In this document: positions 23,226 through 34,653 of the stretch, one piece after another | Numbering within the stretch: the first letter of the stretch is position 1 | Layout: each line of letters starts with the position of its first letter | Position numbers and translations under genes: made by a program | Notes under the pieces: generated by a model | Seen by the model: only the letters and a program-made list of their open reading frames with translations | The model's database searches: none | What the model was told of the DNA's origin: nothing | NCBI GenBank assembly: GCA_009801085.1 | Contig: VNWV01000002.1 | Location: 868,001-932,000 of the forward strand | DNA from: Lasiodiplodia sp. COLG20 | Taxonomy: Eukaryota; Ascomycota; Dothideomycetes; Botryosphaeriales; Botryosphaeriaceae | Reading direction: 5' to 3' | Length of the DNA: 64,000 bases

Positions 23226-23720
23226 TTAATAATAATAATTGACACAAGCTTGTGGACAAGACCGAATCCCACGTTCAACACTGCGATCATGCTAAAGTAA
23301 GCTGCGATCACACGTAGAGGGGTCCGATATACAAATGCTAGTCTCGACTACTTACGCAAAGTTCGGGGCAGTTCAAGTTGTCGCAACACTGCGGACAATT
23401 TGACATGCATCTAGCTGGCTGGACAGTAGAGGTAAGCAAGTAGTTGAAAAGACTGGGCTCGACGAGTTATGATACTTACACACTGTTTTCGTACCGTGAG
23501 TTTTTCGAAGATATTATTGGGGATCTCCTAGATTGCGGAAAGCGTCAAGACTTACAGCCTGAGCAGACAGGTCAGGTATAAGCTTGCATGACTACAGAGG
23601 AATGCACTGTACACGTCCGAGCAGCATATTCCATCGGATAATCCCACGTTCGACACCCGAAGGCGCAGCAACCGTTGATTCCATGAACAACAAGACAGAA
23701 ATAATAGTAACGGGATGCAT
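23226..23720 (-). CDS. Small secreted cysteine-rich protein (effector-like), four exons
   Basis: Not recognised from a known family. Exons 23720..23613, 23527..23480, 23418..23356 and 23291..23226 join in phase to 94 residues ending in TAA. The N-terminus MHPVTIISVLLFMESTVAAP is a good signal peptide. Exon 3 encodes a dense Cys block (C-x3-C-x2-CC-x4-C-x3-C) and exon 4 adds two more Cys. Donors of introns 2 and 3 are perfect GTAAGT with TCCAG and TTTAG acceptors; intron 1 uses GTACAG...CTAG (85 bases) and is the least certain. The motif VERGI appears once in exon 1 and again in exon 4, encoded by nearly identical DNA. It lies in a gene-poor, AT-richer stretch. A host-interaction role is inference. 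Confidence 0.6.
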
Positions 23721-24825
23721 GCTCTAAGTTTAGGCTAAAGGATGAGCCTCGATTTGGACAGTGGAATAGCGAATGATTATGTGAATGCACGCAGTATATC
23801 GAGAACTGGGGGTGGACAGATGGTACCAGGGATTGTCGTCCTGTTAAATAGGCCACGCACTGTCGACTCTTCGTCCGAGGTTTGAGATGAGGTGCACAAG
23901 TTGGGCGCTAGCGTGCTGACGTGGGACTTTGTGTACCTGTCAGAGATTGCTGAACATGGTGGCGCGGAGGAGATGAGCGAAATTGAAGTGCGGAACAGCA
24001 GAAACTGACATCGACGAGATAAATTGATGAACAACTTTCTTGTGGAGTGGCTGAGGTTCTTCTGGAGCGATCAAAAGGCATGTGATGCCAGAAGAGAGTG
24101 AGGCCATGCCTGCGCATATGGTGTTACGTAGCACAACGCCTCCTGCTCAAAGAATGCCAGCATCCATGATTGCGACGCAACGCGCATGAAGTGGCACAAT
24201 AGAGAGCGAGCAGTGCTTCAGGCGCCAGGTTAGAGGGGTAAGAAAATCCCGCTGTTGGACTTAGCGAATGCAGTCCTCAGCGTTCGTGATGCCCCGAGTC
24301 GCTGGTACTGTTACGACTCAACCAGAGAAAAAATATTCTCTCGTTACCATCATCGGCTCCCTAGCCACAACCCACAATCAGTATTTCAATTTAATCTTAA
24401 GAAAGCGTTCGAAGATACAGAGATCAAAAGGAATGAAAACAAGGAGTCAGTGAGCAAAACTACGGGCTCTCCACCGGGAGAGCCCGCAGAAACCCTCCTC
24501 AGCCCGACCGTAGGGCCTCGCTGGAGGATTTTTTGCGATGATTGAATAGCGATAGATAGCGGGGGAAACGGCTCGAACACACAACCCTTCGGTGGGGTTG
24601 CGATCCGCCGGTGTTACCACTGGGCTATGCCAGTGCTAACACCGGCGGATAACAGAGGAGCTACCGGAATGAATTATATAGTACAAGACGGAAATAGGAA
24701 CTCACTGCATTACCTGAGAGAGCGAGTTCAAAGTGTGTCTTCATCTTTTGACTAAACATAATTTGAGATATACGTCAGTATTGCTCAAAAGATAACATTT
24801 CAGGGATGAGTAGAGAACTTTATCG
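23721..24825. other. Intergenic region with a Pol III-like element
   Basis: Apart from the structured element at 24457-24650, several short minus-strand frames with Ser/Leu-rich starts occur between 23777 and 24134 but have no clear splice partners. No other feature is supported. Confidence 0.5.
24457..24650 (-). ncRNA. Candidate Pol III-transcribed structured RNA or tRNA-derived SINE
   Basis: On the minus strand the sequence TAGCCCAGTGG (24627..24617) fits the tRNA A-box consensus, and GTGTTCGAGCC (24580..24570) fits the B box, at a normal spacing. The 5' part is a near-perfect 48-base hairpin (24603..24650; 14 bp plus 6 bp around a 6-base loop). A second hairpin, GGGCTCTCC/GGAGAGCCC, lies at 24464..24485 directly before a TTTT run (24457-24460), which would stop Pol III. 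A cloverleaf does not form, because the T-stem and acceptor stem do not pair, so it is not a functional tRNA. It could be a SINE, a tRNA relic or a novel structured RNA. Confidence 0.45.
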
Positions 24826-26126
24826 TCAAGTTAGTCGCCAATCTACAGCGACTAGCCAATTTTCCTTGCTCTGACCAACTTGGACATCCCAGTTGGGAGA
24901 GAGCACAGTTACTTCATCTCCAACGTTCGGGCTCCGTGAGTTACCCTTCGCCGGCCCAACAAGCATTGCGCGCGCAGTTGAACCGGCTTCACCTTGAACT
25001 AGAGACGGGCGAGAATGGGTACTTTCCCGGACAGAAACCAGTTTCAATCGATCGCCAGGTCTCTCTTCAACACTTCCAGTGACGTGAAACTTGGATGGCT
25101 GACCAGCTCGCTGTCCTGATTGATTGCTTGTTGTTTCCGTTTGGAAGCCTGACTGGCCTACACTCAAAACCCAAGCACGCACCACGTCGGCCATGCCGCC
25201 TGGTAAAAACTTCTGGGACCTGCGATGCGGCGAGAAGTGCTCCGGTAATGGGGTGATAGCGGCGCCCGAGACCGATCCTGCTACATCTGCTTTGGCCGAA
25301 CGCAGTAAAAATGGATTACGGTGACGAGAGCCTATGGGTTGTGAGAGGGCGGGATCTGTGGCGATAGTAGGGAATGCAGGACCATAGCCGGGAGCACGAA
25401 AGCGAGGGATTTTGATGCTCTGAGACGGGCTGTCAAGAATCGGAGCACCTGCATCCATTTTCACTGGCTCCGCTGCCCTCGTGCTGCGCTCTGGCGTCAG
25501 ATGCGGGCCGGGAGTGAGGCGACGGCGTTTTGACGGCTGGTCTTCCATATTTCGAGGTGCTACGAGCATGAAATCTGAAGGTGGCGCGGTCTGTTCTTCC
25601 TGAGCACAGCTAAAGTCCTCGTCCGGCCTCTCGACCAAGAGCGTATCTTCCTCTGTCACAGCGTCATAGAGCATCTCCTCTCCATCTTGTCCTGCACCGT
25701 CTTCGGAATCCTCCTGAAAGTCATCATGAATGCTTTCGACCTTGCTAAGTCTAGGGCGCGGGTAACGCGATACACTGGGGGTGTCTGCACCGTCGGTGAT
25801 GTGATCTGCGCGCGACAGTGTGTTTGGGCGTGTGGTGTGTGGAGTTGAGGGTAAAAGCGAAGAAAAACTTGGACGCGAAGGAGCAATTGAGAAGCGAGGC
25901 GTCGGATTAAATTGTTGCGAAGGCGTTACATCTTGTTGGGCCGGAGTAAGAGCTCGTGACTGCGGCGTTGGAGCGTGAGCGGCGGACAACCGAGAAATGG
26001 CCTGCGACGGTGCCTTCTTCTTGTCGCGCCGAGCGACGAAGCGATGCGGCGAGGGCGTCTACGGGATTAGCAAACCTGGATGCTGAACGTGAGAAGGTAA
26101 CATACGACGGGCGGAGGTGGAGGCAT
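24826..26126 (-). CDS. Uncharacterised, largely disordered protein
   Basis: I do not recognise it. Exons 26126..26106 and 26058..24826 give 417 residues; the 47-base intron (GTATGT...GTAG) links a 7-codon first exon (MPPPPPV) to the long frame. The first 250 residues are rich in Ser, Pro, Thr and Arg, with TP/SP sites and a basic SKRRRLTP cluster resembling a nuclear localisation signal, and an acidic stretch around residue 110. The last 120 residues are more ordered (from LPGGMADVVRAWVLSVG to WLVAVDWRL) with alternating hydrophobics compatible with a small beta fold, perhaps OB-like; that is speculative. A nuclear role is inferred from the basic cluster only. Confidence 0.75.
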
Positions 26127-26649
26127 GGGTGTTGGGTGGGGCGTTAGAGCGCGTCGCAGTGAGACGCGTTCCTTCTCTGTGACGTCGGCAGCCTAACACG
26201 TTCTTCCGCAACACCGCTGCAGCCTGGTGACTAATCTCATAATCTCCAGGTCAACAACGAGGTGTTCTCCGAACGACAGGTCTTCTCCTTGCGCACTGTG
26301 CGCTAGAAAATCTACAACGCATGGCGTCATAGGCGGCTTTTTTCGCCAGAAGGCTGGCCGCTTTGCTGGCCGTCTTTCCACACAAACTTTGCACACCGTC
26401 TGGGCTCACGCTGAGGGCTATCCACGAGTTTTCCATCTCGAATACCACGTCCAAGTATTACGATTCATCTCCAACGAGTTCAAATCAATTCAAATTTTCC
26501 TAAAATTTCCATGGGTAACATCGTTATAGCATTAAATCCTACGTCGTTGCGGATCTCCATCCGGGCACACAATTTCCATGCCCAAGATCCTTCCTTGCAT
26601 GTGTAGCCCCCTCTCTCCCTGACTAAACCGAATGCTCCCGAACACGCGT
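26127..26649. other. Intergenic region
   Basis: Upstream flank of the disordered-protein gene and 3' flank of the GPI protein gene. No gene is supported. Confidence 0.5.
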
Positions 26650-27627
26650 TCATAGGAGAGCGAGACCAGCTCCGACAACACCAATGGCGGCGAACATGTC
26701 TTGTGCACGCGCTGCGCCTCCAACCGCAGTAACCTGGAGCGGACCGGTAGTTGTGGCGGTTGCACTTCCGGTGCTGAAGAGATTGGAGCGGCTGCTGGTG
26801 GTCGAAACAGGACCACTTGTCAAATCAAATCCGGAAGAGGTGGCACCGGAAGTGAAAGAGCTCGCAGATCTTGTGCTGCTAAAAGCGGCGGTGGTGGATG
26901 GAGCGCTGTCCGCTGGGTTGGGGGTCGTTGCTACAGCGCCCTGCTCGATCATCAGTATCATACCCACTCAGACCGCTTCAGTGATAAAGCTCGACTCACG
27001 TATTCCGAGCAGCAGTCAGCACCACCAGTGCAGCTGCTTCCATCGGTGCAGCAGACCTCGCCGAGCGAGGGACGGTAGCAGTAGTTCGTGGGGAAGAAGC
27101 CCCAGCACCAGTGGTACTCATCGCCGCCGCGTTGGCAGCACTCTTCGCCAGAATCAGAGGCGGAGCAATCCCACTCGTCATCCCCTGAATCAGAAGATGT
27201 CGCAGTAGGGCTCGCGATTGCAGAGGTGGCGGAGGGAGCGAAGTCGGACGTGGCAGTGGGCGTGTCGTCCTCAGGGCCGCCCGTCACGCCAGGACCGTTC
27301 GTGCAGCAGCTGGTATCCGGACCAACGCAATAGCCTGCCGGGCAAATGAATTAATACAGGAAGAATGATGGTAGTGATATTGGGGGTCTTACTTCCGTCA
27401 GAACAGCACTGCTCGCCAGCGTCCGGATTGAAACAGGAGTTGCCAGCACAAACGATGTTGCCAGCGCCGAAGCAGCTGGCACAGCTGAGGCCAGTGCATG
27501 AATCAAAGCTTTGCCTTGCAAGAAGCAGAGACTCGTTGGGAGTCACTTCGGTTTTCGTCCACTGCTTAGCCGCGACAAGAGACGTGGTCGCGGCAAAGCA
27601 GACAACAAAAGAGGCAGAGAAGCGCAT
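26650..27627 (-). CDS. Secreted Cys-rich protein with a C-terminal GPI-type tail
   Basis: Exons 27627..27393, 27334..27000 and 26940..26650 give 286 residues. A signal peptide (MRFSASFVVCFAATTSLVAA) is followed by a first Cys module (CTGLSCASCFGAGNIVCAG...CC), then a spliced module containing GPDTSCC. A Ser/Thr/Asp-rich spacer comes next, then a second Cys module (CCQRGG...CCTDGSSCTGGADCC). The C-terminal third is a Ser/Thr/Ala-rich stalk ending in a hydrophobic tail (AAIGVVGAGLALL), which suggests GPI anchoring to the membrane or wall. Paired CC motifs imply several disulfides. The family is not named from sequence alone; many fungi have similar GPI Cys-rich surface proteins. Both introns have good consensus signals (GTAAGA, GTGAGT). 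Confidence 0.85.
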
Positions 27628-29240
27628 GGTGATGTGAGGACGAGATGGGTATCAAATAAGTCGGGTGAAGGAAGTACAGTCGTGATTTGGGGGATAGAGC
27701 CAACCTTATATGATGAGCCCGGCCTCAAGGAAAAATAGCTGCCTCCATCTAGTTCTTGGCAGCTGATTGACAAGTCAATCTCCGCCGGCGGAATCCTTTC
27801 CCAACGCCAGTTCCTCCCTGATTGCTGCCTGCCAGCCACAGTCCATGCTTCCATCCGCCGAGGCGGTCTACGCGAGACCCCGGACGAACGCCATTGGCGA
27901 AGCGAGCTGCAAGTGACGATACCATAGAGGGAAAGTTCCACACCCAATTCACCGACAAGGCTATTTTTAACCGTAATTTCCATGCCGCCCGTGCAGCTGG
28001 GTGTGAAGGGGCGCAAAAGGCGTTCTGGCGGGTTGTACAGCACAGCTCTGGCGAAGGGGTCTGTGTGGAGCCAAGATATGCTTATTGAGTTTATGGTTAA
28101 GGGGATCAGCTGTCCTAGGCTGGATTGGGCGCGCGAAAGCGAAAATGGTGCAGCGGCAGGAGCCTGGTCGAGACAGACCGGTCCGGCTGAGGTGGGTGCG
28201 GCGCCTGTTAGCCGGCCGGATAAGGGACCGAAAGTTCACTTCACACTGTGATAGTCGTCGGTGTGGGTGAGCTCATATTGCTCTGTAGCACAATTTCGCT
28301 GTGCTGTTAGACTCTGCTGTCCAATTTTCGTCGTGGCTCCATTGAATGAAAGCAGAGAGACACGTGGGAAATGAAGGGTTTCTGCAGATTCATCCAGAGT
28401 GGAGAATTGATTCAGCCGCCTAGAGACAAACGAGAAGTCTTGACAGACCCAAGGCCGCCTTGCCAAGCAGCCTTTGAGCTCGTATTCAGAGATAGGCCCT
28501 GGCGGAGCGCGGAGCGGAATGGGTCATCTGCCGCCAGGCTATTTAACTGGCCTGTCGGGTGGTGCACAGCAGATGTGGCGGTCGCGCAGCTGAATCCTTC
28601 GAATGTCTAGCCAAACGCCATGCGGGGCTTAAACGGCCATCTAGTGCTCGAATGAAGATGGGGGCCGAAATGGTCCATTGTCAAGCTTGGGGGCCTTTTC
28701 TGTCGCGCTTGAAGGGAATGCGGATTTTTGGCCGGCCCGCAAGGCAACGAAAGCTCGAGAGGACTGGTTCGGCATGATCTAGCTGATCAGCAATGTCTGA
28801 TCCGTTTTGGTTGCGGCCTGGGAGAGCCGCGCGATGTGATTGGCTGAGACCCATCACGAGATCCCCAAAACAGTAAACGGCAGGTTTCACGGATACATGT
28901 AGAGTCGGAAGGGCCCAGAACAAACGAAATAGATGTCTCATATAGAGGCAGATGGAAAGGTGATGTGTTTTGAGCGAGTTTCTGGCAAATGGCAATAAAG
29001 CCGCGACCGTGTTAGTAAGAGTTTCTTTTGGGGTCGCTCTTTAGCTCGTGGCCAGACGTCATCGCAGGTGGTCGCACGGCCAGTAGCAAAAATGTCGCAC
29101 ACGCAGGTTTCCAGCGAGATATAAGCGTTTTTCTGCTGCCTTGTCGCGCGCTGTCCTGCAACTTCCTCTCCCCCTCTGCGACTGCCTGTTCCTGCCAAAA
29201 CAAGGGTCCTTGACGTCACCGGCAGCCTCAGCCAATCAGC
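27628..29240. other. Intergenic region
   Basis: 1.6 kb between divergent genes. Short frames on both strands have no domains. No RNA gene or repeat was found. Confidence 0.5.
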
Positions 29241-29518
29241 ATGGATCAAGTCAAGAACAACAGCCCAACCAGGTTCCGCGAGTTCGACGCAAAGCTCGAG
29301 CGGATATCGGGCCAAAGGTATGCAGCACTCAGAGCCTGCGGCGTTGAGCGCAAGGCTGAACGACGGCACACAGCAAGTGCGACGACGTGGCCAAGGCCGG
29401 CTTTGTCGGCGACGGACACGTCCACTTCAAGGGCGAAAACCTGAACCTCAGCAAAGACGCGGCGCCGTCGAGCATGGCGCAGAGCGGGAGTGGGAAGACC
29501 GGCGGGCTCCCGGGATGA
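29241..29518 (+). CDS. Small hypothetical protein, two exons
   Basis: Not recognised. The ATG at 29241 opens a frame that passes through a 56-base intron (29318..29373, GTATGC...ACAG) into an exon ending TGA at 29516-29518, giving 73 residues. The protein is hydrophilic (MDQVKNNSPTRFREFDAKLE at the start; Gly/Ser-rich at the end), without a signal peptide or membrane segment. Both halves look protein-like only when spliced, because the unspliced frame diverges into Arg-rich sequence. It is too short for the usual gene-length cut-offs and may have been missed in automatic annotation. Confidence 0.55.
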
Positions 29519-30267
29519 GAGGCCGAGCTGGGCAATGCAAGCGCCCCGCTGCCGACGAATAGCCAGAGCGGGGGCTCCGGGGCCGGGGTGTGGGCAGATC
29601 AGGGCGCGATGAGGTCCACGACGTGGAGAAAGACGTCCGGCCACGCTGCCGCCTGTGTCAGTGGCAGACCGTCTGTTGCCTTGGGCACTGCAGCGATGCT
29701 TGCTCTGTTGTCCTTTGTCGTTATCATGCTCGCGTGCGATGGCACTATTGATGCGCGTTGACCTTCCTTCTATTTGACGATGAGTGACATGGAGTGGGAT
29801 GAAGTCGGCCGGCGCACGACTCGCAGCCGAAGCCGGGAGTCGTAACTGCCGCAGCGAATCACGCCAATGTCACCACCCCCCAACTTTCCACCTGCGTCGG
29901 CCAAGGAGACGAAGCTCCGCTGTTTCCTTCGGCATCGTCGGCAAAACACCTCAACACCGCGAGACCGACCCGCGCGCTAGACAGCTTTCTGTCGGCTTGA
30001 TCGCTTCTTCTCGTCACCATCTCCGCACTCCCCGGCGTTCTCCCGCACCTTGCGTTGAATCCCCTCCTTGTAGTCGGGCCTACTGCGGCTGTTGACTCCA
30101 TGTTATGGTCAGAGTAGGAGCCATCTTGCCAAGCACCCCATCGGCACGATGTCGTGAGAACATACGTCCGGACGGCTCACTCCGCTATAAAATGCCGGCA
30201 CGACCGCTGCCGCAATTGAGGCCTCCAAGGGAAGTCCGCCAACTCCAGCTTCTCCCAAAGACGCACC
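29519..30267. promoter_or_regulatory. Promoter region of the GH3 beta-glucosidase
   Basis: A clear TATA box, TATAAAAT, lies at 30186..30193, 75 bases before the ATG. CTCCGC hexamers upstream (for example near 29916) fit the degenerate CreA/Mig1 site SYGGRG on the other strand, but such matches are frequent by chance. No gene is seen in the stretch. Confidence 0.55.
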
Positions 30268-32703
30268 ATGAGGTCTGCCACCTACGCCGTCGCCTCCGTC
30301 CTGGCCGCTGCTGCTCCGGCATGCGCCGCCGAGAACTATACTTGGGCCAACCAACCCTCGGAGCTCCAATTCTACGGCCAGAGCCCGCCCGTTTACCCCT
30401 CTCGTATGTGAGACCCCCTCCCTATAGAAGCAGGAAGCTAAACTGCCTCCAGCTCAGGGATCCGGCAACACTTCCACGGCCTGGGCCACCGCCTATGAGA
30501 AAGCCCGTGCTCTGGTTGCGCAGCTGACGCTGGATGAGAAGTCCAACCTCACCCGTGGCTACACCGGGAGCTGCGTGGGCAACACGGGTGCGATTACTCG
30601 CCTAGGAATTGAGCCCTTCTGCTTCGCTGATGCCCCTGATGGCGTCCGCGGTACCGACTTTGTCTCCGCATTCCCTTCGCAGTTGCATCTTGCAACCACC
30701 TGGGATAGGGGCCTCATGTATGCTTACGGCAAGGCTATTGGCGAAGAATACCACGACAAAGGCATCAATGTTGCCCTTGGTCCGGTTGCCGGACCCCTTG
30801 GAAGGATTGCCCGTGGTGGCCGTAACTGGGAAGGCCTCAGCAACGACCCGTATCTGGCTGGTATCGGCATGCACGAGGTTACCAGAGCCATGCAAGACGC
30901 CGGCGTCATCGCCGTTGCAAAGGTGGGTCTTCTTTTCTTCTGAATGCTCACGACTTGCTAATCCCGATATAGCATTTTCTGTTGAACGAGCAAGAGTATC
31001 GCCGCATGCCCAACCAATCTAATGTCATGCCTTCCAATGGCAATTCTGGTCCCGAGCCGGAAGGACATGCCATGTCCTCTAACGTGGACGACAAGACTCT
31101 TCACGAGCTTTACGCTTGGCCCTTCTATGATGCTTTGAAGGCCGGTGCTGCATCAGTCATGTGCTCCTACCAGCGCGCAAACAACTCGTACGCTTGTCAG
31201 AACTCCAAGCTGCTGAACGGAATCCTCAAGACCGAGATGGGTTTTGAGGGATTTGTGGTTAGTGACTGGCAAGCTCAACACACTGGCATCGCCTCGGCCA
31301 ACGCTGGTCTTGACGTTGTCATGCCTGATGGCGGTTACTGGGGCGCCAATCTGACCCAGGCTGTTAACAATGGATCCGTCACTGCCGAGCGTCTGGATGA
31401 CATGGCCACCCGTGTCTTGGCTGCCTGGTATCTCCTTGGCCAAGATGAGGACTACCCCGAAGTCGGTGTTTTCCCTGACACCGTTCAACACCCAATTGTC
31501 GATGTTCGTGGAGAGCATGACAAGGTGATCCGTGAGGTCGGAACCGCAGGCCACGTTCTTGTCAAGAACGTGAACAACACTCTACCGCTTAAGAGCCCCA
31601 AGTTTGTTGCTGTCTACGGTTACGACGCCGAGGTCAAGGCTGTGCCGTGGGAGAATGTGGCTCGCTACGGTGGTGGCTATGAGGTCAACTACGGCTGGAA
31701 CACTTTCAACGGCACTCTAATTACTGGTGGCGGCTCTGGTGGCGCTTCCCCGCCATATGTGGTCTCTCCTTTCAAGGCCATTCAGGATCGTGTTGTCCAG
31801 GACCATGGTATCCTTCGCTGGAACTTCTGGGATGTCAACCCTCACGTCTCTGCAACTGCTCAGGTCTGCCTCGTGTTCATCAACGCCTATGCATCTGAGT
31901 CCTTCGACCGCCCGTCTCTTACGGATGAGTTCAGCGACAATCTGGTCAACAATGTGGCTACGAACTGTTCAAACACGGTCGTTGTTGTTCACTCTGCCGG
32001 CGTTCGTGTTGTTGATTCCTGGATCGAGCATGAGAACATCACGGCTGTAATCTTTGCTGGTCTCCCCGGCCAGGAAAGCGGCCACAGCCTTGTTGATATC
32101 CTGTACGGTGACGTCAGCCCCAGCGGCAAGCTTACTTACACTGTCGCGAAGAAGGAAGAGGACTACGGTCATCTCCTGAATCACACCGTCGATGAGAGCT
32201 GGTTCCCGCAGTCGGACTTTACTGAGGGCGTGTACATCGACTACAGAGCCTTCGACAAGGACGGAATTGAGCCGCGCTTCGAGTTTGGCTTTGGTCTTTC
32301 TTACTCCGAGTTCGAGTACTCCAACGTTGAAGTCAATGCTCTGGACGGCAACACCGATGCTTTCCCGCCTGAGGCTGCCGTCGTTCAAGGAGGCCACCCA
32401 GCCCTCTGGGATGTTCTCTTCAACGTCACCGCTGAGATCGAGAACATTGGAAACTACACCGCCCACGAAGTCGCACAGCTGTACGTCGGCATTCCGAACA
32501 GCCCCGTCCGCCAGCTCCGTGGTTTCGACCGCGTGGCGACCGAGCCTGGCCAGAAGGTCACGGCGACCTTCCCGCTGACGCGCAGGGATCTCAGCGTGTG
32601 GAACGTTGAGGCTCAGCAATGGGAGCTCCAGACTGGCGAGTACCCCGTGTGGGTCGGTGCTAGCAGTAGGGATTTGAGGCTGAATGCCACTCTCACAATT
32701 TAA
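30268..32703 (+). CDS. Secreted beta-glucosidase, glycoside hydrolase family 3
   Basis: Releases glucose from beta-linked oligosaccharides such as cellobiose outside the cell. Exons 30268..30403, 30453..30922 and 30973..32703 give 778 residues. There is a signal peptide (MRSATYAVASVLAAAAPACA). The GH3 N-terminal domain shows DAPDGVRGTDFVSAFPSQLH, KHFLLNEQE across the second splice junction, and the catalytic nucleophile Asp in FVVSDW (about residue 300). The GH3 C-terminal domain contains GLPGQESG, GDVSPSGKLTYT and YIDYRAFD. The C-terminal fibronectin-III-like domain contains NIGNYTAHEVAQLY. Many N-glycosylation sequons are present. Length and domain order match fungal secreted beta-glucosidases. 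It has its own TATA box. Confidence 0.96.
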
Positions 32704-34146
32704 TGATCGGGATGATGAAGATGGTAACATTGAAAAGGGATATGAACCTGTAATGCCGTTGATATATCTACGAGTAATGAATTAATCTTTTGGTTCACGT
32801 TTGACCTTCCAAATGGTGCCTTTTCACTGCTCTCCGCTTCTAGTTAGAATTATCTGCTGACATTAGTTGATCGAATATTTTGTCAAATGAAGCTAACCAG
32901 AATTAGGAGAACAGGATGTAATAAAGGATATTGTTATCGCAGGAACAAGTGGGACAGGGCGACACAGGGCGACGCGTTCTCTTGCCATCTTTTGTGCAAC
33001 ATTGGGCCGGGACTGCTTGCCGCATGAAAGCCCAACACATGGAATGCTATGCGCCGCACGAGGCTTGCATGCTTACTGCCAACTGCCGGCGTCGACAATA
33101 GGCGGACATCCGGAGGGCTTGTTCCTGCATGCAGGTACTTGCAGCTAGAGGTGGAAAAGGCCGTTCTAGCCACAATTACGTGCATTAATTGGTGGGCTGG
33201 CGAGGCGGCTGTCAGACGTTCTGTTACACGATTGGGCTACAGACATCTGCTAATCGTCCAACGACTTGCCCTGCCTCATCGCGCCGATGTCTGCCCAGTG
33301 AGGATCGCGACGGGAGGGGTTCGGCGTTCGTTGTTGAGACGCACCCCCCGGGCACTTTGGCATTGATCAGGGTTCCGCGGTCCGGCCCGCCATTTCCTGA
33401 AGCGGAAGTACAAGCCGTGGTGTGCCTGTGTGGCACACGCTCAATTGCCACCGTCGAAAGACATGCAGCAGTCGTCGGGCTTGACAAATTGACCCCTTCC
33501 GGTCGAAGCGAGCACATCACGATCACCGACCCTATCGGCTGATCTGGTCCCTGAGAAAGCGTTCCCCTGAGGCGTCAATTCGTGAGGCGGTCGGGGCTGT
33601 TCGCCTCACGTTCAGCTCCGGGGCAGCCGATTGCCGGCCCATGAAGCTCGTCTGCAGTTCTTGATCGTGGCCAATCACCGTGGCCTGACCCCACACTATC
33701 ACGAACAATGGCGATTCAGTGCAGCAAGGAACCCCGATTTTTGTTGCCCCGCTGCAGTGACAATCTACATTCCGCAGGCGCCCACGTACGAAAATTCGAA
33801 GCTGAGGGGCATACAAGATACCTAGACAACCAGGATCATGCCTGCTAGAGCATAATCAAGCAGCAGGAACTGACTCCCTACTGTGGCGTTTGCGCCTCTC
33901 TCCCTCGCGGAAATGCAATTCTCCATGTGTTGTCTTCCGGGGGGGCTTATTGCACAATACCTCAGCATGTACGACCATGGGTCGCAAAAAAGCAAGGCTT
34001 ACGACACACAAACACAGATCAGGACCCGAAAACTCCTAGATTGCATCTTGTGCACATGCTAACCAGTCCATCACGAGTTTCCACTCGACAGCCTGGCGAC
34101 TGGCCGGTAACTGGAAACATAAGTGCAACTTGCAACTCCTTCCTCC
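32704..34146. other. Intergenic region
   Basis: 3' flank of the GH3 gene followed by sequence without a supported gene, except for the partial 5S copy near 33968. Confidence 0.5.
33968..34006 (+). pseudogene. Truncated 5S rRNA fragment
   Basis: TGTACGACCATGGGTCGCAA followed by AAGCAAGGCTT matches the first 35 or so bases of the intact 5S gene 180 bases downstream, with a few changes, and then similarity ends. This is a partial copy and not expected to give functional 5S RNA. Confidence 0.6.
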
Positions 34147-34265
34147 ACGTACGACCATAGGTCGCAGAATGCAGGGCTTCCCGTCCGCTCAGCCGTACTT
34201 AAGCTGCGAACCGGCCGATTAGTACTCAAGTGGGTGACCATTGGGGAATCCCGGCTGTTGTACGT
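34147..34265 (+). rRNA. 5S ribosomal RNA
   Basis: 119 bases beginning ACGTACGACCATAGG. They contain the conserved GGGCTTCCCGTCCGCTCAGC block and the internal Pol III promoter region (CCGTACTTAAGC, GGTGACCA), and end CTGTTGTACGT before a T5 run at 34265-34269 that serves as terminator. 5' and 3' ends can pair (ACGTACGAC with the GTTGTACGT end). It is a single dispersed copy, as is usual in filamentous ascomycetes, where 5S genes lie outside the rDNA array. Confidence 0.92.
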
Positions 34266-34653
34266 TTTTGCTTTTTTGCTAGCTTGGTGTTGAGGAAGCA
34301 CCGGCCCCTTTTTGCACCGAGCGACCGTCGTTAGCCGAAACGTGGATCGACAACATTATCCCGAGAGACCATCATGCAGCGTCGGAGGATATGTTTCAGT
34401 CCCACAAGGAAAACCATTTCGGTATTCTGTCCGTGATATGACGTGTGGACGCTAGGCATCACTGATGCCTGATTGTAGAATCAGGTAAGATCCAGGACCG
34501 TCAACTCATGCTACGACGAGTCCGTTGGCATTGAGTTGACAGAGGGGGAAAGTGTTTTGGCGATTTCCACTTACATCCCACTCTCTGGGGGCTGTAAAAC
34601 CTGTTTTATGGATCCGCGGCATGAAAGGGAGGAATGGAGTCGTAATATGCCAT

